From Amycolatopsis sp. (GTDB lineage: Bacteria; Actinomycetota; Actinomycetes; Mycobacteriales; Pseudonocardiaceae), in NCBI RefSeq assembly GCF_025464955.1, contig NZ_JAODNM010000023.1:1-64000 (forward strand): a stretch of DNA of 64,000 bases. Reading direction: 5' to 3'. The first letter of the stretch is position 1. Every line of letters starts with the position of its first letter. The notes under the pieces were generated by a model that was given only the letters and a program-made list of their open reading frames with translations, had not been told where the DNA came from and made no database searches. This document shows, in pieces, positions 17,288 to 25,915 of this stretch. The translations under genes and the position numbers were made by a program.

Positions 17288-17294
17288 TCACCGC

Positions 17295-18878
17295 ATGCAG
17301 GTCGATGTGATCTACGAGAACATGCAGGTAGACGGCGGTTTTTCGACGCTGGCCGTGCTGCACGGCCGGATCGTCGCGCTGGGCGACGGCGTCGCGGGCC
17401 TGACCGCGCGCAGCCGCGTCGACCTCGGCGGCGCGTTCGTCGTGCCGGGGTTCCACGACGCGCACAACCACATGGCGCACTTCGGCATCGGGCTCGGCGA
17501 GGTGCAGCTCGGCGCGGACGTCTGCAAGCACGTCGACGACGTCTACGACGCGGTCGCGCGGCGCGCGGCGGAACTGCCGCCGGGCAGCTGGATCGTCGGG
17601 CGCGGGTACGACCAGAACAAGCTCGTCGGCGGTCACCCGACCCGCCACGGCCTCGACCGCGCCGCGCCGGGGTATCTCGTGCGCGTCAAGCACACGTCGG
17701 AGCACATGACCGTGGTCAACACGGCCGTCCTCGACCAGCTCGACCTGGCGAACGTCCCGCCTGGCGGTGATGTCGTCCTGGACGCCGACGGCTCGCCGAC
17801 CGGGCTGCTGCGGGAGCAGGCGCAGTTGCTGCTGCGGCCGTTCAGCTACCCCGTCGACGTTGAAACCGTGGTCGACGGACTGGCGAAAGCGAGTCGGCAG
17901 TACCTGTCCGAGGGCATCACGAGCGTGCAGGAAGCGGGGATCGGCGGCGGGCTCGTCGGGCAGACGCCGATCGAGCTCGCGGCGTACCAGCTGGCGCGTG
18001 AGCGCGAGGTGCTCGGTGTCCGGAGCACGCTTATGGTGTCGTCGACAATGCTGCACGAGCTGGGCCACAACACCGGGTTCGGGCTGGATTTGGGGCTGCA
18101 CACGGGTTTCGGTGACGACTGGCTGCGGATCGGCGCGATGAAGTTGTTCGCCGACGGCTCGCTGGTCGGCCGCACGTGTGCGATGCACGAACCGTTTGCC
18201 GGGGAGGCCGACAACGTCGGCTACTTCCAGACGCCTGAGGACGAACTCGCGCGGACGATTCTCGCGGCGCACCGAGCGGGTTGGCAGATCGCGACACACG
18301 CCATCGGCGACCGCGCGATTTCGGTGGTGCTGGACGCTTATGAGGCCGCGCTGGCAAAGTACCCCCGCGCCGATCACCGCCACCGCATCGAACATTGCGC
18401 CGTCCTGCAGCCCGACGAGCTGACGCGGTTGGCGGGGTTGGGGCTGATCGCGTCGCCGCAGGGCCGGTTCGTCAACGAACTCGGCGACGGCATGCGCGCC
18501 GCGCTGGGGCCTGAGCGGGAAGCCTGGTGCTACCGGCTGCGCAGCGTGCTCGACGCCGGATGCGTGCTGCCGGGCAGCTCCGACCGACCCGTCGTCCAAG
18601 GCGCGCCGCTGCTCGGCATCGCCGACATGGTCCGCCGGCGCACGTCGTCTGGCGAGCTGCTCGGCCCCGACGAGCGTCTAACACCACGTCAAGCCCTCCG
18701 CGCGTACACGCACGGCTCCGCGTACGCGGCCTTCCGCGAACACGATGTCGGCACTCTCGACCTCGGCAAGCTCGCCGACTTCGCCGTCCTGTCCGCCGAC
18801 CCCACCGTCGACGCCAACCTTGACGACGTCCGCGTCCTCGCCACCGCCGTCCATGGCACCCTCGCCTACGAAGCCTGA
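17295..18878 (+). CDS. YtcJ-like amidohydrolase
   Basis: A 527-residue metal-dependent hydrolase of the amidohydrolase_3 group. The metal site begins at GFHDAHNHMAHFG (HxH near residues 56-58). FADGSLVGRTCAM, ATHAIGDRA, RIEHCAVLQPDE and GSSDRPVVQGAPL follow in the usual order, and LDLGKLADFAVLSADPT is the family C-terminal strand. Relatives are annotated as amidohydrolases of exocyclic amides or N-formyl compounds, but substrates of most members are unknown. It is divergent from the hydratase operon with a shared control region, so it may act in the same catabolic route. The ATG at 17295 probably lies at or next to the transcription start. Confidence 0.9.
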   Translation: MQVDVIYENMQVDGGFSTLAVLHGRIVALGDGVAGLTARSRVDLGGAFVVPGFHDAHNHMAHFGIGLGEVQLGADVCKHVDDVYDAVARRAAELPPGSWIVGRGYDQNKLVGGHPTRHGLDRAAPGYLVRVKHTSEHMTVVNTAVLDQLDLANVPPGGDVVLDADGSPTGLLREQAQLLLRPFSYPVDVETVVDGLAKASRQYLSEGITSVQEAGIGGGLVGQTPIELAAYQLAREREVLGVRSTLMVSSTMLHELGHNTGFGLDLGLHTGFGDDWLRIGAMKLFADGSLVGRTCAMHEPFAGEADNVGYFQTPEDELARTILAAHRAGWQIATHAIGDRAISVVLDAYEAALAKYPRADHRHRIEHCAVLQPDELTRLAGLGLIASPQGRFVNELGDGMRAALGPEREAWCYRLRSVLDAGCVLPGSSDRPVVQGAPLLGIADMVRRRTSSGELLGPDERLTPRQALRAYTHGSAYAAFREHDVGTLDLGKLADFAVLSADPTVDANLDDVRVLATAVHGTLAYEA

Positions 18879-19223
18879 GTGCACTTGGCGCGCGGCCGTG
18901 TGCAGCTCACTCGCGTCGGTGAACGTGGGACTCGCGGGCGGCGTCGGCGAGTCCCACACTCCGAGTCGGCGAGTCCCACGTTCAGGTCGGCGAGTCCCAC
19001 CTTCATCGACCGCCGGCCACGCCCGCCCACAGCACAAGACAGGCCCTCAGATCCGCTCCACGAGCTGCACACGACAGGAGAGCCTCAAATGCGCCCCGGC
19101 GGGCCGTAATCTCTTCCCTGGCGGGCACTGTATTAAGGTCCTTCGGGCGGGTGGCGGGAGAATGGAGTGAACGGGTGATTCTCCGCTCGCGGTAGCGCCC
19201 TCGATTTCTGTACCGTGCAGGGC
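18879..19223. other. 345-bp intergenic region with core repeat copy
   Basis: No gene is supported here. It contains the GTGGGACTCG core (copy C) and about 200 bp of further sequence before the acetyltransferase in which I see no clear promoter or hairpin. Confidence 0.6.
18925..19000. repeat. GTGGGACTCG core repeat, copy C
   Basis: One GTGGGACTCG unit is followed by three inverted GGCGAGTCCCAC units with spacers like those in copies A and B (GTTCAGGTC, ACTCCGAGTC). Read inverted, the order matches the core of copy A. The GGGCAC-type arms are not recognisable, so this is a core-only remnant or a shorter form. Confidence 0.75.
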
Positions 19224-20003
19224 ATGACCGAGTTGACCAAAAGTGCCACGGATGCCGCGGTAGAGGCCTTTTTCGAGACCCTGGCCCACATTGCGGAGGT
19301 CGTGCCCGGGGCATACGGTCGCCGCGGTGCCAACGGGACGAGGGTGGTGGCGCTCGGCCTCCCCATGCCGACGGTGAACAGCGTGTGGGTCGATCACCAG
19401 TCACCGATCGCCGAAGTGGAAGAATTCGCGAAGGAACTGTCCACGACTGGGTTGCCCTGGAGTATTCAGGTCCGTGGCGAGGTCGATCCGGCGTTGAAGG
19501 AGTTGGCTGCCGGATTCGGTATGATAAGTTCCATGCCACTGCCTTTGTTGGTGTGGGACGCCGAATTGCTGCCGTCGCTGCCCAGCGGTGTCCCGCAGGG
19601 CACCACGGTGCGCAAGGTTCCTGGAACGGAGACCGATCTTTACGCGTCCGCTCTCGTTGCCGGGTACGGTATGCCGCGAGAAGTCGCAGATTCGTTGTCC
19701 GCGCCGGCTCTGCTCGACGATCCGGACCTGGCCGGGTTTGTTCTCGACCTGAACGGTGAAGCCGTCGCCACCGGATTCAACATGATGGCCGGTGACTACG
19801 TGGCGATGTACAACGGTTCGGTGCCGCCCGAGCACCGGGGTAAGGGCTACTACCGCGCGCTGGTCGCGGCGCGCCTGCGGTACGCCGTGGAATCGGGAGC
19901 CCGTTACGCCGTTTCACAGAACACGCCGATGTCCCGGCCCCTGTATGAGTCGTTCGGTTTCCAGCTCGCGGAAACCTGGACTTGCCTCCTGCCCGCGGGC
20001 TGA
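19224..20003 (+). CDS. GNAT-family N-acetyltransferase with N-terminal extension
   Basis: A 259-residue protein. The C-terminal half has the acetyl-CoA-binding pattern (VPPEHRGKGYYRALVAARLRYAVES, about 198-222, then SQNTPMSRPLYESFGFQLAETW). The N-terminal 115 residues resemble the non-catalytic domain found in many actinobacterial two-part GNATs (VNSVWVDHQSPIAEVEEFAKEL). The acceptor is unknown. I use the ATG at 19224; an in-frame GTG at 19215 is also possible. Confidence 0.85.
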   Translation: MTELTKSATDAAVEAFFETLAHIAEVVPGAYGRRGANGTRVVALGLPMPTVNSVWVDHQSPIAEVEEFAKELSTTGLPWSIQVRGEVDPALKELAAGFGMISSMPLPLLVWDAELLPSLPSGVPQGTTVRKVPGTETDLYASALVAGYGMPREVADSLSAPALLDDPDLAGFVLDLNGEAVATGFNMMAGDYVAMYNGSVPPEHRGKGYYRALVAARLRYAVESGARYAVSQNTPMSRPLYESFGFQLAETWTCLLPAG

Positions 20004-20007
20004 CGGG

Positions 20008-20292
20008 CTATTTCGCCCAGCGTTGGCAGGCTTCGCAGCGGTGGTGGCGGTGGAAAACGAGGCCGCAGCGTAGGGGTTCTTCGCCGACATAGTGGGCGAG
20101 ACGGCGTACGCCTGGTGGGGTGCCGCCTTCGGGGATCCATCGGCTTCCGGGCAGTTTCTCGAGGGTGATGGTGTTGAGGTCGGCGGCCCTGGCTGTCAGG
20201 TCGCCGCCGAGGTCGCCGAGTCGCTCGCCCAGGTCGCGCAGCGCGTCGGGGCGGAAGTGCTCAGTCAGCCAATCGACGTCCTGGCCGAGCAC
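20008..20292 (-). CDS. Small hypothetical protein with a Cys/His-rich tail
   Basis: A 94-residue frame with strongly GC-rich third codon positions on this strand, which supports coding. It has a helical N-terminal half (LRDLGERLGDLGGDLTARA) and then KLPGSRWIPEGGTPPGVRRLA. The tail CGLVFHRHHRCEACQRW could bind a metal. I do not recognise the family. The GTG at 20292 lacks a clear ribosome site and the gene abuts a deletion scar, so it may have lost its 5' end. Its stop is five bases from the acetyltransferase stop. Confidence 0.5.
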   Translation of the reverse strand: MLGQDVDWLTEHFRPDALRDLGERLGDLGGDLTARAADLNTITLEKLPGSRWIPEGGTPPGVRRLAHYVGEEPLRCGLVFHRHHRCEACQRWAK

Positions 20293-20312
20293 TTTCTGCA
20301 GGTCTCTTCAAC

Positions 20313-20569
20313 ACGTTGTCAAGCTTTCCAAACTGCCGAATGTGACCGTGCAGATTCTGCCGTTCAGCGCCGGTGCGCATCCGGCGATGACGGCGCCTTT
20401 CGTCCTGCTCGGATTCGATGATCATCCGGGGATGAACACCGTATATCTGGAGAACGGACGCGGTGCGCTCTATCTGGAAGGCGCTGCCGATCTCACCAAG
20501 TACGACTTCTTCACCTCCGCCGAATGGGCCGCCTTCGTGAAGGGCGTCAAGGGCGGCGAGTTCGACTGA
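20313..20569 (+). pseudogene. Remnant of an XRE/DUF5753 regulator fused to a DUF397 tail
   Basis: The reading frame begins in mid-domain with LQHVVKLSKLPNVTVQILPF, the DUF5753 sensor region of actinobacterial XRE regulators, and runs to GALYLEGAADLTKY. It then joins directly to FFTSAEWAAFVKGVKGGEFD, the typical C-terminus of DUF397 proteins. Intact genomes carry these as two adjacent genes. Here the helix-turn-helix, the first part of DUF5753 and most of DUF397 are gone. No start or ribosome site precedes it in a credible place. I read it as a deletion relic. Confidence 0.75.
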
Positions 20570-20605
20570 GTGCGCCGGCTGTACGAGCCACCCACTCAAC
20601 GCGCG

Positions 20606-22186
20606 CTACGAGAAGTAGGCCTCGACGGCCTTGGCCATGACCTGGTCGGCCAGGGTCGCCTTCGTCGCGTCGAGCGGGTCGATCTTGCTGCGGAGGACGC
20701 CGCGGGGCTCCGAGGTTTGCACTTGGAGGTGCACGTAGCCGGGCTTGTGGATGTCGTTGTACGGCGAGAGGTAGATGTCGTAGTCCGACTTCTCCGTGTT
20801 GGAGAACGTGACCGCCTGCTTGCCGCCGATCGTCGTGACCTGGTAGCCGGTGTACAGGTCGGCACCCCTGCCAAACAGGTAGGGCGCGGCGCGGGAATTG
20901 ACCTCGACTTCGAGGCTCAGGCCGGCCGACGCCTGGACGTAGTAGCAGTTCTGGTTGTACGTCAGCGGCTCCAGCGTCGGCCCGAAAGCGGCCTTGACCT
21001 GCGCGTTGAACATCGCGCACAGCACGTTCGTGTCGGTCTGGGGCTGTTTCATCCGTTCGTCGAGTGTCTGGGGGATCGGCACGTTCTGGTACGGCTGGCA
21101 GTCCTCACCGGTGGCGCCGGAGAAGTTCACGCAAGGGCCGGTGAAGGCGTCGTCGTGCTCGGCCTCGGTGTAGAACAGCGGGCGAGACGGCTTTGTCGTA
21201 TCGACCGGCGGGGCCTGCGTGGCCAGCGTGACCGCCTTCTGCACGGCCGCCTGGACGACGTCGCAGCCGTTGTCGGATTCGAGTTCGAAGACGAGGTCGC
21301 CGAGCCATTCGTTGCCGGTGCCGGACGAACCCTGGTCCCATTTCACCTGGCAACCGAGCGACGATGTGCTGATTGACGCCTGCTTCCCGCCCAACTGCGC
21401 GTCCTTGCCGCCGTAGATCGGCTCCCACTTCTCGTAAGCGGCGCTGAAGGACACGCCGTTGCTCGTCGGGTACTCGCCCTGCGCGCGGCTCAGCGTGGCG
21501 TGACAGCCGCTGAGCGGGTCGGTCAGGCCGTCGGGCGCGAAGTCGAACGGCCGCCCCTTGCCGAGCAGGCCGCGGATGAACGTGCAGCCGTCCCACGCCG
21601 AGAACGGCCGCTTCGACGTGTCGAGCGCGTTCTGATCCGGAGCGCGCAGGCCGGCGATGATGCTCTTGGCGACGTCCTGCACGGTGCCGCACGTGTCGGC
21701 CTGGCCGTCGACCCGGTCCGAAAGGCTGACGCCGAGCCGGAAACTCGTCGGGATGTTGATCGTGCAGGAGCTGCGGTCATCCTCCGAGGCATCCTGCAGG
21801 TACGCCTTGACGCCGTCGACCGTGACCGGTTTCTGCATGAGCCGGTCGACGTGGTCCAGTTTCACCCCCACGGCCAGCGTCATACTGGGGTCGAGCGGCG
21901 ACCAGTCGGCTTTCGGGCTCAGCAGGCACGAGTGCGGCCCGTTCGGGATCGCCGCGGAACCCGCATGGGCTTGCAGGTACCCGCCGAGCAACTTGCACGC
22001 GTCCAGCCCGCGCAGCGCGGCCGTGACGGCGGGCTCGTCCCTGTCCGGCCACAGCTGTGCCTTCGGATGGTCGGCACGCTGGCCCGGCAACGACGCCGAA
22101 CCGCTGATCGTCGTCGTGCAGCCCGAGAGCGCCAAAACGCCGATGATGAGCGCGATCAAGCCCGTGAAGTGCGGTTTTCCGCGCAT
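20606..22186 (-). CDS. Secreted lipoprotein with DUF3558-like repeats
   Basis: A 526-residue lipoprotein. The signal sequence and lipobox (IALIIGVLALSGCTTT) put the lipidated Cys near residue 22. The mature part has several cysteine-containing segments of similar layout (LDACKLLGGYLQ near 60, WDGCTFIRGLLGKG near 200, VLCAMFNAQVKAAFG near 390), each followed by beta-rich sequence. This resembles tandem DUF3558 domains of actinobacterial cell-surface lipoproteins, whose function is unknown. ATG 22186 follows GGGGGA at good spacing and fits the signal peptide; the earlier in-frame start at 22210 does not. No operon partner. Confidence 0.82.
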   Translation of the reverse strand: MRGKPHFTGLIALIIGVLALSGCTTTISGSASLPGQRADHPKAQLWPDRDEPAVTAALRGLDACKLLGGYLQAHAGSAAIPNGPHSCLLSPKADWSPLDPSMTLAVGVKLDHVDRLMQKPVTVDGVKAYLQDASEDDRSSCTINIPTSFRLGVSLSDRVDGQADTCGTVQDVAKSIIAGLRAPDQNALDTSKRPFSAWDGCTFIRGLLGKGRPFDFAPDGLTDPLSGCHATLSRAQGEYPTSNGVSFSAAYEKWEPIYGGKDAQLGGKQASISTSSLGCQVKWDQGSSGTGNEWLGDLVFELESDNGCDVVQAAVQKAVTLATQAPPVDTTKPSRPLFYTEAEHDDAFTGPCVNFSGATGEDCQPYQNVPIPQTLDERMKQPQTDTNVLCAMFNAQVKAAFGPTLEPLTYNQNCYYVQASAGLSLEVEVNSRAAPYLFGRGADLYTGYQVTTIGGKQAVTFSNTEKSDYDIYLSPYNDIHKPGYVHLQVQTSEPRGVLRSKIDPLDATKATLADQVMAKAVEAYFS

Positions 22187-22343
22187 GACTTCGTCCCCCA
22201 GGTGATGCAAGATTCACCTGAGACTATTTCACGATGTCCGTTTCGCCCAGGTGTTATTCGTCTCGGGGGTGCTGAACTGCCCGGTCGGGCGCCCGTGTGA
22301 TGGTGTGGGGCGCACCCGTTTGCCAAGAGGAGGAGGTCGGCCG

Positions 22344-22784
22344 ATGCCGGTCCGTGACGCCGAGGTCGCCGACCTCGAGGACATCTGCGCCATGATCGAG
22401 GAACATGCCGTCTACGAGGGCAACGACTCGATCAAGCTGGACCGCGCCGCGATGACCAAGCATCTGTTCGGCCCGGACCCGAAGGCGTGGGTGCTGATCG
22501 CCGAGTCGCCCGAGGCGCCGGGCGAGGCCGCCGGGTTCGCGTTCTGCTGCTGGAACTTCTCCACCTGGGACGCCCGGCCCGGGATCTGGCTGGACGACCT
22601 GTTCGTCCGCCCGCAGCACCGCCGGTTCGGCCTGGGCGGCGAGCTGCTCCGGGCGCTGCGCACGCGTACCGACGGGCGTGTCTCGTGGGACATGCAGCGC
22701 GGGAACGAGAAGGCCGAGGCCTTCTACCAGCAGCTCGGCGCCAAGCCCGCCCCCGAGTGGCTCCGCTACCAGTGGGAGGGCTAG
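22344..22784 (+). CDS. GNAT-family N-acetyltransferase
   Basis: A 146-residue single GNAT domain, close to the SSAT-like (diamine acetyltransferase) subgroup in length and pattern: VRDAEVADLEDICAMIEEHA at the N-terminus, WLDDLFVRPQHRRFGLGGELL as the acetyl-CoA loop (about 92-112), then WDMQRGNEKAEAFYQQLGA. The acceptor could be a polyamine or other small amine, but that is not shown. AGAGGAGGAGG ends seven bases before the ATG, which fixes the start. The metal-dependent regulator follows 40 bp downstream. Confidence 0.88.
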   Translation: MPVRDAEVADLEDICAMIEEHAVYEGNDSIKLDRAAMTKHLFGPDPKAWVLIAESPEAPGEAAGFAFCCWNFSTWDARPGIWLDDLFVRPQHRRFGLGGELLRALRTRTDGRVSWDMQRGNEKAEAFYQQLGAKPAPEWLRYQWEG

Positions 22785-22824
22785 CTATCTTCGCGGCCAG
22801 TGGTCCACCCGTATCGTATGCACC

Positions 22825-23508
22825 ATGCCCGATGTTTCGAACCGGCGATCGTCGTCCATCGAGGACTACGTACGCGTGATCTATGGCCTGGTCGAACGCG
22901 GCGAAGCGGTCACGAACACTTCGCTGGCCAGCAGGCTTGAGGTCAGCCCGTCCTCGGCGTCGGGCATGGTCACCAAGCTCTCGCAGCTCGGGCTCGTCGC
23001 GCACGTCCCGTACCGCGGCATCGAACTCACCGCCGAAGGACGGCTGGTGGCGCGTTCGGTGCTCCGCCGGCACCGGTTGATCGAGACGTACCTGGTCTCC
23101 GAGCTCGGCTACACCTGGGACGAGGTCCACGCCGAGGCCGACGCGCTCGAGCACGCGGTGTCGGACAGGCTGGTCGAGCGCATCGCGGCGAAGCTCGGCA
23201 ACCCGCAGCGCGACCCTCACGGCGACCCGATCCCCGCGCCGGACGGGAGCATCGAGGAGGTCCCGATGCGGATCCTCGATGATCTCGAGCCCGGTGCGGT
23301 CGGCGAGATCGTCCGGGTCTGGGACACCGACCCCGAGCTCCTGCGGTACCTCACCGAGCACGCGATCGGGCTCGGTGAGCGGATCGAGGTCGTCGAGCGG
23401 CAGCCGTTCGGCGGTCCGATGGTGGTGAAGGTCGGCTCGCCGCCCGATGCCGCGACACACGCGATCGGCAAAGAGATCGCGCAGGCACTGTCGGTCGCAC
23501 TGCGCTAG
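22825..23508 (+). CDS. DtxR/MntR-family metal-dependent repressor, MntR-like metal site
   Basis: A 227-residue regulator with an N-terminal winged helix (about 10-70, including SLASRLEVSPSSASGMVTKL), a dimerisation/metal domain (70-140) and a C-terminal SH3-like/FeoA-type domain (about 155-227), the full three-part layout of DtxR and IdeR. The metal ligands of DtxR map here as Met10 to Asp14 and Cys102 to Asp106, while His83, Glu87, His102, Glu109 and His110 are kept. Aspartate at the first position is the MntR pattern, so Mn2+ is a likelier co-repressor than Fe2+. No transporter gene is adjacent. Starts at ATG 22825. Confidence 0.9.
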   Translation: MPDVSNRRSSSIEDYVRVIYGLVERGEAVTNTSLASRLEVSPSSASGMVTKLSQLGLVAHVPYRGIELTAEGRLVARSVLRRHRLIETYLVSELGYTWDEVHAEADALEHAVSDRLVERIAAKLGNPQRDPHGDPIPAPDGSIEEVPMRILDDLEPGAVGEIVRVWDTDPELLRYLTEHAIGLGERIEVVERQPFGGPMVVKVGSPPDAATHAIGKEIAQALSVALR

Positions 23509-23576
23509 CCGACGTACGCGGCAGTGTCGTCCTGAAGCGGATGTGCCGGCGACACGTCCGGTCGAGAATCTGACGT

Positions 23577-24386
23577 ATGAAACCTTTCCGCTTCGGCATC
23601 GTCGTCGGCCAAGCCCGTGATCTCGCGTCGTGGACGGGCCTCGCCAAGCGCGTCGAGGACCTCGGCTTCGACACGTTCCTCGCGACGGACCCGGTCATCG
23701 ACATCGACCCGCTCACCCTCCTGTCCGCCGCGGCCGCGGCGACCACCACCCTGCACGTGGGCACCTTCGTGCTCGCCGACCCGTTCCGCGACCGGCGGTT
23801 GCTTGCCTGGCAGTCGGACAGCCTGCACCGCGTCACCGGCGGCCGGTTCGAACTCGGCCTCGGCACCGGGCGGCCCGGCGCCGACGAACGGAGCATCGCC
23901 CTGACGGGTGAGTTCGGCGGAAACCGCGAGCGACTGGCCCGCCTCACCCAGACCGTCGACCATCTCGCGCGGCACCCCGGGCCGCCTCTACTGCTGGCCG
24001 GGAGCGGCCCGAAGATGCTTTCGCTCGCCGCGCGGGCGGCGGACATCGTCACCTTCTCCTGGAATCCGCGGACCACCGAACCGGCCGCAAAGTCCATTGT
24101 GGACAATTTTCGCGAGCTCGCCGGGTCTCGGATCGACGACATCGAACTCTCCGCGAACGTGATCGCCGTCGGGGAGAAATCCTCGCCGCAGGCGGCGAAA
24201 TGGCTCGGCATCGACGCCACGGAACTCGCCGCGATGGGCGCGGTAACCGTGCTTCCCGAAGACCCCGAACACGCGGCCGACACGCTCCGCCGGTGGCGCG
24301 AGACGTTGGGGATTTCCTATGTCACCGTGAATTCCGGTTATCTCGACCAGCTGGCACCGGTTGTCTCGGTACTGAAAGGGACGTGA
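23577..24386 (+). CDS. LLM-class F420- or FMN-dependent oxidoreductase
   Basis: A 269-residue luciferase-like monooxygenase fold enzyme, with the (beta/alpha)8 core: FRFGIVVGQARDLASWTGLA at the start, GFDTFLATDP, LHVGTFVLADPFRDRRLLAWQ, and RFELGLGTGRPGADE around 97-111. It matches the short F420-dependent subgroup (TIGR03621-like) common in actinobacteria, which reduce or oxidise unidentified substrates with F420. Cofactor choice is inferred from the family. Ribosome site unclear; the ATG at 23577 fits the conserved N-terminus. It lies 68 bp after the MntR-like gene. Confidence 0.88.
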   Translation: MKPFRFGIVVGQARDLASWTGLAKRVEDLGFDTFLATDPVIDIDPLTLLSAAAAATTTLHVGTFVLADPFRDRRLLAWQSDSLHRVTGGRFELGLGTGRPGADERSIALTGEFGGNRERLARLTQTVDHLARHPGPPLLLAGSGPKMLSLAARAADIVTFSWNPRTTEPAAKSIVDNFRELAGSRIDDIELSANVIAVGEKSSPQAAKWLGIDATELAAMGAVTVLPEDPEHAADTLRRWRETLGISYVTVNSGYLDQLAPVVSVLKGT

Positions 24387-24468
24387 CTCTAGCCCTTTCA
24401 GCCCTTCCGATCACCGGGTGACGCGCCTACGCTGCAAAACCCCCAACAGCGTCATTCGGAGCGAAATC

Positions 24469-24843
24469 ATGACCGGGCGAGGAACGCACATCGTCGACCG
24501 CGACGCGGTCGCGCACGAAGCCGAACTATTGCTGACGACTGGGCCGTTCGCGCCCGCCCTGCGCGCCGCGATCCGTGCGCGCGGGCTCGGGCTCGAACGC
24601 ATCCGGTACCGGTTGCGGAGCCGCGGGGTGTCGATCAGCCTCGCGACGCTGAGCCACTGGCAGTCGGGCCGCTGCCGCCCCGAGCGTCAGGAATCCCTGC
24701 GCGTGCTACGACATCTCGAGGTCGTGCTGGAGGTGCCGTCGCGTTCGCTCACCCAGTTGCTCGAGATCCCCAGCACCCATGCACGATGTGACGTACGAGG
24801 CGAACCCTTCGCGCGAGCGCGGGGGCGCGACCGGGACACGTAG
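24469..24843 (+). CDS. Small helix-turn-helix DNA-binding protein
   Basis: A 124-residue protein typical of actinobacterial XRE-like regulators with a circularly simple layout: FAPALRAAIRARGLGLERIRY, SISLATLSHWQSGRCRPERQ (recognition helix region, about 62-81), and LRVLRHLEVVLEVPSRSLTQLL. The 25-residue C-terminal tail is Arg-rich and variable. Start ATG 24469 has GGAG eight bases upstream. Its stop is ten bases before the alcohol dehydrogenase start, so the two form an operon and it may regulate that gene. Confidence 0.75.
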   Translation: MTGRGTHIVDRDAVAHEAELLLTTGPFAPALRAAIRARGLGLERIRYRLRSRGVSISLATLSHWQSGRCRPERQESLRVLRHLEVVLEVPSRSLTQLLEIPSTHARCDVRGEPFARARGRDRDT

Positions 24844-24853
24844 GGAGCAGCGG

Positions 24854-25915
24854 GTGCGGGCGGTTGTCTTCGACAAGTTCGGTGCACCGCCCGAGGTCCG
24901 CGAGGTCCCCGACCCGCACGCGTCGCCCGACGGCGTGGTGATCGAGGTCGAGGCGACCGGTGTCTGCCGGAGCGACTGGCATTCCTGGCAAGGGCACGAC
25001 TCGGCGGTGCGGCTGCCGCACGTCGCCGGGCACGAGCTGGCCGGACGCGTCGTCGAGCTGGGCGGTCTGGTCCGCGACTGGCGCCTCGGCGACCGGGTGA
25101 CCGTGCCGTTCGTCTGCGCGTGCGGGTCGTGCGAGCAGTGCGCGACGGGGAACCAGCAGATCTGCGACCGCGAATTCCAGCCGGGCGCGACGCACTGGGG
25201 GTCGTTCGCGGACCGGGTCGCGATCGATCACGCCGACGTCAACCTGGTGGCGCTGCCCGATTCACTGGGTTCGGTCCAAGCTGCGGCGCTCGGCTGCCGC
25301 TTCGGGACGGCGTTCCGCGCGGTGCTGCGCCAAGGCGAGGTCCGCGCCGGGCAGTGGGTCGCGGTGTACGGCTGCGGCGGCGCCGGGCTCTCGGCGATCA
25401 TGCTCGCGGTGGCGGCCGGAGCGCGGGTCGTCGCGATCGATCTGTCTCCGGGCGCGCGGGCCCTGGCCACGGAGTTCGGCGCCGTCGCGACGGTCGACGC
25501 GGGCGCGTTCGACGGTCACGAGGCGACCGCCGAGGCGGTTCGGGAGATCACCGGCGGCGGCGCGCACCTCTCGCTCGACTGCGTCGGCCATCCGACCACC
25601 TGTGCGGCGTCGATCGGCAGCCTGCGTAAGCGCGGCGCGCACGTCCAGGTCGGCCTGATGCCGCCGGCGCAGGGGGTCGCGCCGATCCCGATGCACCGTG
25701 TCATCGGCGGTGAACTGCGGATCCTCGGCAGCCACGGCGTCCAGGCGCACGAGTATCCCGAGATGCTGCGGGTGGTCGCCGACGCGAGTCTCGACCTCGA
25801 CAAGCTGGTCGGCCGCCGGATCGGGCTCGACGGCGTACCGGCCGCGCTCGAGGAGATGAACAATCCGGTACCCGCGCGGGCCGGCGTTACCGTCGTCGAT
25901 TTTTCGGTTGAATAG
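24854..25915 (+). CDS. Zinc-dependent alcohol dehydrogenase family protein
   Basis: A 353-residue medium-chain dehydrogenase/reductase. Catalytic zinc ligands lie in TGVCRSDWHSW (Cys near 38) and HVAGHELAG (His-Glu near 61-62); structural zinc cysteines lie in CACGSCEQCATGNQQIC (about 91-107). The Rossmann motif is YGCGGAGLSAIML near 175. NAD(P)-dependent oxidation of an alcohol is expected; substrate unknown. GTG 24854 is preceded by AGGGAG at six bases and matches the family N-terminus (VRAVVFDKFG); a longer frame from 24779 overlaps the upstream gene. Confidence 0.92.
   Translation: MRAVVFDKFGAPPEVREVPDPHASPDGVVIEVEATGVCRSDWHSWQGHDSAVRLPHVAGHELAGRVVELGGLVRDWRLGDRVTVPFVCACGSCEQCATGNQQICDREFQPGATHWGSFADRVAIDHADVNLVALPDSLGSVQAAALGCRFGTAFRAVLRQGEVRAGQWVAVYGCGGAGLSAIMLAVAAGARVVAIDLSPGARALATEFGAVATVDAGAFDGHEATAEAVREITGGGAHLSLDCVGHPTTCAASIGSLRKRGAHVQVGLMPPAQGVAPIPMHRVIGGELRILGSHGVQAHEYPEMLRVVADASLDLDKLVGRRIGLDGVPAALEEMNNPVPARAGVTVVDFSVE

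Noticed and set aside
20092..20421. 109-residue plus-strand frame in the XRE relic region
   Set aside because: It is antisense to the better-supported 94-residue minus-strand gene and out of frame with the DUF5753 segment.
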